Shown piece by piece: positions 57,701 to 64,000 of a stretch of 64,000 bases of DNA. The notes beneath the pieces are model-generated. The model was not told where the DNA came from, did no database searches, and saw nothing but the letters and a program-made list of their open reading frames with translations. Position numbers and translations under genes: made by a program. The DNA is taken from NCBI GenBank assembly GCA_027919835.1, contig JANVFP010000021.1, forward strand, positions 682,001 through 746,000, read 5' to 3'. Positions within the stretch are counted from its first letter, which is position 1. Every line of letters begins with the position of its first letter. The DNA comes from Lentinula raphanica (Eukaryota > Basidiomycota > Agaricomycetes > Agaricales > Omphalotaceae).

Positions 57701-59660
57701 ATTCTCCGAAGTATACAAATTGCATGGACTTCCAAGGGCAATTGTGAGTGATCGCGATTCACTCTTTACCAGTCATTTCTGGTCCCACTTGCATAAGCTG
57801 ATAGGAACAAAGTTGCGGATGTCAAGTGCATATCATCCTCAAACGGATGGCCTGACGGAACGGGCCAACAGGACCATCACACAAATGCTTCGACAAGCTG
57901 TGGGGGAGGTACAAGCAGACTGGGTTGTGAAACTTCCTTTGGTGGAATTCGCGATCAACCTGGCTCGATCGGAGACCACTGGATACGCTCCGTTTTTCTT
58001 GAATGCGGGACGTCTCCCTAGATCATTCATCTGGAACGATGCAGATAGTACTGAGTTCCGTGGTGTACGTGCTTTTGCTGAAATGATGAAGAACGCTGTA
58101 ATCTCTGCTCACGACAGCCTATTAGCTCATCGAGTAAAGCAAGTTCGGGATGAAAATCGTCGAAGGAGGCCTGCCCCTTTCCAACCTGGGGATTTCGTGT
58201 ACCTGTCGACTAAGAATATCTCCTTTCCGAAACATCGTGCACGAAAATTCATCCCAAAGTACATCGGCCCTTTCAAAATCCTCGATTGCTTTGGTGAAAC
58301 TTCTTTCAAAATAGACCTGCCTCGGGAACTTCGCAAGCGAGGTGTTCACGATGTCTTTCACTCCTCCTTGTTGCGGATCCACTCCCCTAATGATGACCGC
58401 CTTTTTCCTGGGAGAGCGTACAGCCAAGTTCTTGGCTTAGACAGTGACGGCGAATGGGCAGTGGATCAGATCCTTTCACACCAAGGATCTCACTCTGATG
58501 CAATGTTTGAGGTCAAATGGAAAGCGGGCGACACAACATGGCTGCCTTACGAAAGAATCTCGCATTTGCAACAACTCCGAGACTACCTGGAAAGTGTAGG
58601 TGTCTCCGACATTTCGAGACTTTCATCTTCGTCTCAGACCACTCAGCCGATTGAAGGTATCGACGATGTCGGGTTTGATCTATCAAATTTATATATATAC
58701 GAGGAAACCGCCTTCCTCTCTAGCAGCATCGCTATCATGGCCTCCCCGTCTTTTCCTACCGACTCCGACTTTCAACTTACCATTCCCGACACGACTGCGA
58801 CTGGGGACCCAACGATGATCAACAATTCGTCTACGATGGACAACACAACGATGGACGACACTATTTCTGAAATCTTGGCTATGAACGAACCACCCATGTC
58901 CGGTATCGTCTCCGTGTCTGCGTCTATGGCCAGCGTACCCGCCTCCATTTCTGGTCCTGAAACCTTTGGTCCTGCCTTTTGGTTGAGGAACCTACAAGGT
59001 GTGGCGTATTGCGATGGGATCTGGACTTTCATCAATGTCGACCTTGGCAACAATACCATCTCTGACTCGGACATGATGGACTGCGTTCATTACTCCTTTG
59101 CAAAAGGGAAAGGTTGGGACGTGCCCAAACCATCCCCTTATGACTTCATTTCCACTCACGTCAACAAACAGCTTAACGAGAACACGCGTTGCTTTTGGAC
59201 GTTCCTGACCGACAACGGCAAGCTCTTTCGCGCCCCGAAACCTGTTGGTTATCTCTGCATTTGGACGAAAGGAGAGCTCTTGCAGATGAATATTAATTAT
59301 TTCAAGCTGCGCGACAACGCGGGGGCTCGTTATCCAAAACCGGCGAAAGCGCTGAACCCTCCTAACCCTCCTTCTACTCAGCACGACAACCGTCCTACAG
59401 GTATGAAGGGTGTCTTCGCATCGTTCGAATTCTCTGAACGCGAGGCGAAAACTGTGATGTCTTCTCTCATTCACTCTGCTGAACGAGGAAATTCTAACCG
59501 TAACCATGGCGAACATCGTCGAAACTCCCGCCGAAGCCGGGGTCGTGGTCGTGGTGGTCCCTTCCCTCGATCCACTCGCGAATCTGATCGTGCGCTCGTT
59601 GCCGATTATGTTCGAAACGCGAAAGCTGGGTCTTCCAAGACCATTGGAGATTTCATGTAG
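51756..59660 (+). CDS. Gag-Pol polyprotein of the retrotransposon
   Basis: One 2634-residue frame with no gag/pol frameshift. Rough residues: capsid-like Gag 350-465; CCHC zinc knuckle near 612-625 (C-x2-C-x4-H-x4-C); acidic stretch about 680-740; a linker with two copies of a 40-50 residue module (about 815-860 and 925-966); protease DSGS at 1076; reverse transcriptase with YLDD at 1392-1395; RNase H with TDGC near 1545 and ADALSR at its end; integrase HHCC zinc finger about 1865-1910; catalytic D1935, D1999, E2035 (35 residues between the last two); chromodomain about 2230-2285 (WAVDQILSH, FEVKWKAGD, TWLPYERI). About 345 further residues follow, ending in an arginine/glycine-rich tail. All catalytic residues are present. 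The stop lies 32 bp before the 3' LTR. Confidence 0.94.
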   Translation: MSQRLRRTRGRPEATGSSPIPQEAQSRTRAPASTTPRRVRGTNLVRTQSSPLPELTPEPENSEDPLPYDGTDMAAPGGRVDDESILTVGNNGPRSSAGNAPETALDIETLSQYTENSNKENIVPKIEPSSENILDPEQELVVRMAEAQLTDEQRESIDRRKNIPIVEDDDITHGESSRSKGKGVDPRNWGAVNLTDVETDENVQRQILDSLQSNQKEYAHAEKLPSSKKVDLDENEMIEFLNWRKAKGAEKPKIPKKETETPQLPQMPSTEERRLRDITEEVLNRDYPSGGNPIPAGGAIDRMAESNHVRKLLDYLKADEDPSSSDPGDSDDSSKTGKDKKKKHRKMRIKPIEPAKYNGEKDEQKFHRFAKASALYLKDGRVPVKREVNIISNFLEGHAYTFYHSLCGDNPEEWTLHEFFTSMYNYFFPVNYRMEQRRKLLTFTQRGKRVKEHVRIFEELCNSVGVRDERQKVGLLWESFYPSIIAELYRKGLDPETSSLVEIISWAERIELIEDLNKKGTHSSRFFGDNANRYSPGPSTSKTNGSENKQSQRKDATDTGVKSVPFSLKGSAPASVNRNGGRNLNNPPRGKDGNRKILSEKEKNEYRAAGKCFECGETTHKARDCPKKTGVKGDPKKPNAPPGLSTYNLEFELIEDGRQNEVCELTLEKIDWFVDVEETLYSSESTDSTSDDDSLYNDLPPLQECSEESDSEFDWEDSSDDESDDTSDEPEYEERRPAGGFGALFSFASHGWFDAIDEIRHSPSFIDIHRYKLPRPKGRQLDMLDPIARRAQDLLHWGAPYPGEDRADPSIIDSERFIVHRILTEANTDGFLVIDSAYEDREFVLPASTLEDPDFRLVHWFAKKNMLNVDVPLESRWGNHRPMGDAFKIYIKLTLTCDLKNDLPGDGLPVQLPSNKRTDRFNAFRSDDNQNYVVEDRWLGFTFRVPLHLLRDHRFDLVRWICKKYTRLYQEAFPFPLWDGNVTVFGSLFDNRYVEGPARYMTDAELEEYLQWKLSFQGTIDPRNPSIFVGGVQVPKGEYNGLQRNAAAIKDPGRKVARPIIIVARLNGHPVRALLDSGSLGDFISTKLADQLNLKKRELPHPLILQLAVQGSRSKVNWEVDVEFQYQTINERRKFDVTNIANCDLILGTKFLYEHQVTIGFNQSRVVIGSTERLPLEGPSVTKVASTAVDLMDDELENSRKILRDYAKPLCRTMDQTDLPPLREINHRIPLIDESLIIPWRPSRLPEKFRDQWAEKRDAYIKSGRWKITTANNTVPLLLIPKPGAQNTKLRVVADLRRRNANTRKLASPLPDIDGILRRAARAKFRSTLDGKDAYEQIRIDPADVHKTAVSTPDGNMVSLVIQQGDCNAPATYQTLMNHLFSSFIGRFMDVYLDDIIIYSDTVEEHMQHVKQVIDILTREKLYLSESKLNFFAHELRILGRVVDENGIRMDPDKVDAISKWKTPTNRDLLRGFLGSVGYLADDIASVRIPMGHLHEITGDTVPFRWGFTEERAFQEIKSLVDTSKTHYRVPLDYSNESDPIWMVTDGCHTGVAGVIMQGKTWKDGKVVAFFSAKLNPAQQNYPVHEIEMLAGVETMLRHRDILQGASFTWVTDHKGLIHLVEQKDLSGRQARWMEKISEFDFKVEYIPGADNVFADALSRIYSNEAPGTVRARSEYTYYDVIDNDVLDMNSISMPLLVSSEASCTLPDEVFLAPMELRKNRKPSRRAREILEQQQEVERPGKNHAITSSVPNSDAGRPTESRSHDDEVANPVYSTNDTEAGSLEPFPSLLSVVSTRNSGVDVLNAVRNNYAADADFRPIIEKPKDFRNFELVDGILFIKLEDRRLLCIPRLLIKGHSLREILIDEAHSLLAHLGARKTIAYLREQVWWKSMANDAKAFCESCVVCSTTKPSNQKPYGLLKPLPVPSMPWDVIGIDFVGPLPESSNRLGAFDMITTVIDHLTGMVHLIPSRSDYLAKDIAELVFSEVYKLHGLPRAIVSDRDSLFTSHFWSHLHKLIGTKLRMSSAYHPQTDGLTERANRTITQMLRQAVGEVQADWVVKLPLVEFAINLARSETTGYAPFFLNAGRLPRSFIWNDADSTEFRGVRAFAEMMKNAVISAHDSLLAHRVKQVRDENRRRRPAPFQPGDFVYLSTKNISFPKHRARKFIPKYIGPFKILDCFGETSFKIDLPRELRKRGVHDVFHSSLLRIHSPNDDRLFPGRAYSQVLGLDSDGEWAVDQILSHQGSHSDAMFEVKWKAGDTTWLPYERISHLQQLRDYLESVGVSDISRLSSSSQTTQPIEGIDDVGFDLSNLYIYEETAFLSSSIAIMASPSFPTDSDFQLTIPDTTATGDPTMINNSSTMDNTTMDDTISEILAMNEPPMSGIVSVSASMASVPASISGPETFGPAFWLRNLQGVAYCDGIWTFINVDLGNNTISDSDMMDCVHYSFAKGKGWDVPKPSPYDFISTHVNKQLNENTRCFWTFLTDNGKLFRAPKPVGYLCIWTKGELLQMNINYFKLRDNAGARYPKPAKALNPPNPPSTQHDNRPTGMKGVFASFEFSEREAKTVMSSLIHSAERGNSNRNHGEHRRNSRRSRGRGRGGPFPRSTRESDRALVADYVRNAKAGSSKTIGDFM

Positions 59661-59692
59661 ACAGATTTCCTTCGGAAACCTGGGAGGGCGTA

Positions 59693-59971
59693 TGCAGCGG
59701 CAAAGGCTGTCTTTGATCCTTTCCCTTCAATGACTCTGTTTCTGCTACGATCTTTCCGCTATGACAGGTTTTCTTAGATTATCTTACTTATGATGTATAC
59801 TCTGTCTCAAATCTTATGTACTTATAGCTCCAAGATTGTACCTGTACACTAGTTCTTCCTGACCTGAATCTACACTTTACTCTCGTCACTAGAAGGACTC
59901 TAAGCAAGATCGACACCGACTTTGCTTTACTAAATCGTGTCCACGCTACGTTTTCAAAACTTATCGTGGCA
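59693..59971 (+). repeat. 3' LTR (279 bp)
   Basis: Direct copy of 51334-51612; no mismatch seen. Followed by the GAGAG target copy. Confidence 0.96.
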
Positions 59972-59976
59972 GAGAG

Positions 59977-61872
59977 TTAGTTTATAGGGAAGAGGCAGAT
60001 ACCAACAAGTATCGTCAGTATTGTCATTATTCATGGTATGGAAGGAATGGGGTGAGATGTGAGTCGTCATGGTCGCGTGTATAGGTGGACGTTGAGGAAG
60101 AAAAGAAGTTCAGAAGCGGATCCAGATGCTGAGAATCTGTGACAAGGTGACAAGATAGCGCCAGATAGCGCCCAAGAAGCTCAAGAAATGTCACAATGGA
60201 GGACAATGAAATCGTTAACTTTGTGACATTTGCCTATATATAGAAATCAAAATTTCCTTTTATGATACATAAAGCCATCCATAGAGACGATTCCTCTTTT
60301 CATTCGGACTCGGAATTTGGTTTCAGCAGAGACTAGACAGTTATTAGCGAAACTCACTCGGGGAAAATCGAACTCGGAAGCTAGTGGTAGTAGTAGAACT
60401 AGCCACTAGGGGGTACATAACAATTATAGCTACATGCATGAACTTTCCCTGTTTGAGTACTATGGTTGCTCGATGAATTGTGATAATGGACACCTACACT
60501 TGAGTGAACGAGTAGAGAAGACAGACTCCAGTTGATTAAAATAACAGATCTGAGGTTACAGGCAAGTATTAGTGAGTAAAGAATATTGGCTGGACGAAGT
60601 GTCATCGCGAACACACATCACCACAATGATACGTCCCAGTAACAGGTACGCGTCGTTATGGGCCGACAACACTTTGTGACTGTGAATCAGAAATGAACTC
60701 GAATCAACTCCGGCAATGAAAGAACAAGAGAAGATATCGAGGGACTGGTAGACGAGGAGTCTGAGGCTTGGCTCATCTTGGGTCAATGAGTATGGATGCA
60801 TGCGCGGAAAAAGGAACGACATGCAATAGGAATTCAAATGAGGCCAAACAAGGTGTATAGAACAGTCCTCAAAGGCCGAATGAGACACGTTAGGCGTGGG
60901 CAAGAGGGAGATGACGATATCATGATAAATTTGAAGTGAGAGCCTTGGCACCTGACGATAGCTGACGATGTGCAACGAATCACCATAAGAAAACCAAGCG
61001 GGTTTGCAGTGAAATCAAGGGGTGACCAAATTCCGAGGTGACAAAGGTCCAGACAACAGGCATGACGAAGTAAGTATGGGGAGTGTGTTGGACGCGTCAG
61101 GAGGTAGTGGGCCCGAAGGCGAGGGTCAACAGTAAACGACCAAAGGTGGAACGAGGATCTTGTTGGACAGATAAGGCAGCTGAGACGTCGATGACATTGT
61201 TCAAGCGAGTTGACGAGGGTCCTGACCCCACGGCAGATCCTCGTTAGTGACTGATTACCCTTCTGATAGTTGGCAGGCCGTGCCTTCTACATCCGTCCTT
61301 TCTCGGCATTGGGTCAGCCTACGAGGCTCACGCGTTGGCCATTCCAGGGAAAACTTTGGCACCAGGACGTGTATATTGATCGTCCAATGAGAAAAAAGGT
61401 GATGATGAGGCGTGTGAGGGGAGGCAAAGGTGTGAGAGGTTTGGAATGGAGTGAGCGTGAAAAGAAAGGTTGACGAGCACTCATTTCTGAGTGGAAGCCT
61501 GAAAAGAGGCCAGATGGGGTCCACAAGATGGGGCGGGGGACCGGGGTAGGAGGTCAGATGAAGGAGGTCTAGAGTACCAGCATCGTCGTCTAAATGTAAC
61601 TAGGCTTATAATCGCCCGCTTTTTGGCTGCTAGTGAAACAAACGGGTGCCAAGAGCCCTCGCCTGATTTGCCTGTACACATTCGTGCCAAGTGTACAACG
61701 ACTAAGGCTGAGTAGCGCTGAGTGAGATGTTGAGGGATGTCCATTGTTGAGAGCGGACTCAACGACGGCTCGATCCTGAGAATAATGGAATGAAAGATAA
61801 GATAAGATAACAAGTGTATCGTGATCTCGTCAGAGTTCCAGCGCGTCCATCGCAGTTACCAGTACATAGTAC
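59977..61872. other. Gene-poor flank right of the retrotransposon
   Basis: 1.9 kb. Contains a TATA-like tatatatag (about 60234-60242) without an evident gene downstream, and a small inverted repeat CTAGTGG...CCACTAG (60381-60409). Minus-strand frames of 139, 110 and 89 codons exist but look like chance frames. The right end is the promoter of the M3 peptidase gene. Confidence 0.4.
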
Positions 61873-64000
61873 ATGCTGGTTCGAAACCTTTACGGAAAAG
61901 GTCCCCAGAGACGCCTTGGGTTAATATCCAGACACAGGCGGACATTGGCATGGGGAGGTACCATTGCTGCAGGCTTTTTGGCCGTTAGCCTCAGATCAGC
62001 AGGCCATGGAGAATTCCGAGCTGTCACGCCTTTCCACACCTTTCTTCACCATACTAAGACGCGAAGCTTAGCCACTGTTTCTTCTTTAATCTTTCCATCC
62101 ACGACTTCACCATCGATGTCTATTAAACCTCCTCAACCCGCGCCCTCCTGGGACCATCGTCCCGAAGAAATAGGCACCATCATCAAGGACCTTATTGCGA
62201 AGGATAGAGCACTCATGGTTCGCTTGTACCAGCCTACTTCAACGGGGATTGACTGAAAAGACGTATGCTCAGGACAAGGTTGCTGCTACTCCCGCAGCCG
62301 AGTGTAATTTCGAATCGGTGTGTAATTGTGTCAACAATTCATTCTCTAGCACCAACCATTTCACCAGGTTTTTGTAAGGCATTTCATCGTTTGACCATCC
62401 GAAAACCCATAGCCTTGCCTAGCTGGTCCTCTCTAAAGCAGAAACTGACTTCGATGCTGTCGCCGAGCCTCTCTCATTCTATCAGGTATGATTCGCAGTC
62501 GCTGGGTCACAGTCATGATCTAATCGTTCCTCATCAAACAAGAACGTCTCTGCGGACAAAGCTCTGCGTGATGCCTCAAATGAAGCCGAAGTTCTAGTTC
62601 GCGATTATGGTGTCGAAGCCTCTATGCGGATTGATATCTACCAAGCCAAAGTTGCGGCGGAAAAGAATATCAAAACATCTGGACAATGGGATAAACTCAG
62701 CGGAGAGGAAAAGCGACTGGTGGAAAGGATGGTGTGTGAAACACATACGTTGCGCAATGATCTTTCTGCTAATTGGTTACACAGATTCTGGATGGTACTC
62801 GTGCTGGGCTCGCTCTTTCGGAGGAGAAACGCATACAACTGACAGCATTGAAGAAGGAACTTTCTCAACTTTGCTTGGAGTTCAGTGTGAGCTTCGATGC
62901 TATACTGTTCTATGACTGCGATGATTGATCAGATACTCAGAAAAATTTCAATGAGGAGGATGTATGCTCTTTTCTGATCTCATCCGCATGATGCTCACGG
63001 TCTATGTAGCAAAGGATCACCTTCACTGCAAAAGAACTCGATGGCGTCCCCAAAGATGTTGTTTCAGGCTACACAAAGCGTACCGAGGGCGAAGAAGAAG
63101 TTTACGACGCGACATACAAGACTCCTGATATCTTCCCGATCGTGAGGCAACTTCGAAAGTCCATTAGGATCAAAGCTGACTGTTGTCGTCGTAGTTCAAA
63201 TTTGCGAAAGACCCGGAAACTCGTCGAAAGGCATTTGAAGGACATGAATCTCGCTTGGAAATCAATGTCCCGATATTGAGCAAAGCTCTTGGTATACGTC
63301 GCCAACTTGCCAGTATCCTCGGTTACAAAACATGGTCGGTATTTTCTCCATTGGCAATACAGGACGTTGATCTCAACTCGCAATTTAGGGCTGACTATAT
63401 CACCGAAGTGAAAATGATCAAGAATGGAAAAGGAGTCGTCGATGTACATATAAAGCTTCGACTTATCATCGTTGCATTGTATCTCAAACTTCCTTTTCTA
63501 GTTCCTGAACGATCTCGAGGAGAAACTCCGTCCGGTCGGTATCAAGGACCGAGAAACCCTCCTTGCTCTGAAGAAGAAGGAACATGAAGAACTTGGCTTG
63601 CCTTTCGACGGCGAGTTCTATATCTGGGATTATCGCTACTACGACAGGAAATTCATTGAGAATTCTCTGGACCTTGACGATATGGTAGTCAAAGAATATT
63701 TCCCGGTCACGGTCGTAGTGCCCACCATTTTGGAAATCTACCAAAACCTACTTGGTGTGAGGTTCGAGGAATACAAGGGTACAACTTGGCATCCTGGTTT
63801 GTGTCCGTTTCAAGATATGCATTGCACATTACTCAAGCGCTATCGGACAGATGTTCAGCAATTCTCGGTTTGGGAGAAAGATAGCACGGATGAGTCTGGT
63901 TTCATAGGCTACTGTTACTTGGACTTGTATCCTCGTTGTGAGTCTGTCTTTCGTACATACACTGCATATCTCCTGGGGTCTGATTGTTTAACAACATAGC
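61873..64000 (+). CDS. PRD1: M3-family metallopeptidase (saccharolysin/thimet oligopeptidase type), 5' part
   Basis: Zinc oligopeptidase that degrades short peptides in the cytosol or mitochondrial intermembrane space. The first exon includes a basic start, a hydrophobic stretch (WGGTIAAGFLAVSL) and then SIKPPQPAPSWDHRPEEI, where the conserved peptidase begins. Later exons: AETDFDAVAEPLSFYQ, NVSADKALRDASNEAE, EASMRIDIYQAKVAAE, LSGEEKRLVERMVCE and LALSEEKRIQLTALKKELSQLCLEF, the last a family hallmark, then FNEEDQRITFTAKELDGVP, EEVYDATYKTPDIFP, FEGHESRLEINVPIL, and KRKEHEELGLPFDGEFYIWDYRYYDRKF-like sequence. The window ends at 64000 before the HEXXH zinc site. The start may be 61873 (organelle-targeted) or the internal Met near 62116 (cytosolic). 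Confidence 0.87.

Larger units (their letters stand above)
51334..59971 (+). mobile_element. Complete Ty3/Gypsy chromovirus-type LTR retrotransposon
   Basis: 8638 bp, bounded by 279-bp direct LTRs that begin TG and end CA and by the 5-bp target duplication GAGAG (51329-51333 and 59972-59976). The domain order protease, reverse transcriptase, RNase H, integrase, chromodomain places it in the chromodomain clade of Ty3/Gypsy. I see no difference between the two LTRs on reading them side by side, and the 2634-codon frame has no stop or shift, so insertion is recent and the copy may still be active. A purine run GGGAGGG (59682-59688) lies just before the 3' LTR as a likely polypurine tract. No standard tRNA primer-binding site is apparent after the 5' LTR. 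Confidence 0.95.

Noticed and set aside
58700..59660. C-terminal retroelement module as an envelope protein
   Set aside because: No signal peptide, membrane helix or cysteine pattern of fusion glycoproteins; the region is in frame with Pol and ends in a basic RG-rich tail.
60556..60975. 139-codon minus-strand frame right of the retrotransposon
   Set aside because: Irregular composition, no motif, and embedded in sequence with stops in all expected exon continuations.

Overview
The window looks like nuclear DNA of an agaricomycete (mushroom-forming) basidiomycete. Genes are dense and lie on both strands, coding regions are broken by many short introns of about 45-70 bp, and a DUF6534 membrane protein, Zn2Cys6 regulator, PITH-domain proteins and a chromodomain Ty3/Gypsy element are present. 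All gene structures were read by eye from conserved protein segments and splice consensus, so outer limits are firmer than each internal junction.

Region 1 (1-42,980) is mostly conserved housekeeping genes. A short hAT-like element with an 8-bp target duplication lies at 417-1243. Then come malic enzyme (-), mitochondrial ribosomal protein MRPL20/mL58 (-), QRI7 (+), a proline-rich coiled-coil protein of unknown function (-), RTT109 (-), a DUF6534 membrane protein (-), cullin-1 (-), POP5 (+), COQ5 (-), FCF2 (+), a large ABCC transporter (-), SAS10/UTP3 (-), a small DUF2462 protein (-), NDUFA9-type complex I subunit (+), TOM22 (-), a Zn2Cys6 transcription factor (+), a UspA-domain protein (+) and an MFS transporter (-). 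Two themes recur: mitochondrial function (malic enzyme, MRPL20, QRI7, COQ5, NDUFA9, TOM22) and ribosome/RNA processing (POP5, FCF2, SAS10, DUF2462). Several genes are head-to-head pairs with 93-142 bp between start codons, and two of these spacers share the palindrome GTGACTGTCAC.

Region 2 (about 42,900-61,870) is accessory and duplicated. A unit holding the 5' end of the MFS gene plus a divergent PITH-domain gene is tandemly duplicated; in the second unit the MFS gene survives only as a 5' remnant. Next follow two tandem paralogous genes for predicted secreted proteins of unknown function, then a complete Ty3/Gypsy chromovirus-type LTR retrotransposon (51,334-59,971). Its 279-bp LTRs look identical, it has a GAGAG target duplication, and it carries one uninterrupted 2634-residue Gag-Pol frame with two unusual extra regions.

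Region 3 (61,873 to the end) is the 5' part of an M3-family metallopeptidase (thimet oligopeptidase/saccharolysin type), cut off by the window edge.

Points most worth following up: the extra C-terminal module and a duplicated linker module in the retroelement polyprotein; the tandem secreted-protein family with a repeated upstream motif; a 6-nt microexon that supplies a zinc-binding cysteine of the Zn2Cys6 factor; a 15-nt microexon in the ABCC ATPase; and GC-AG introns, one of which differs between two fresh paralogs.
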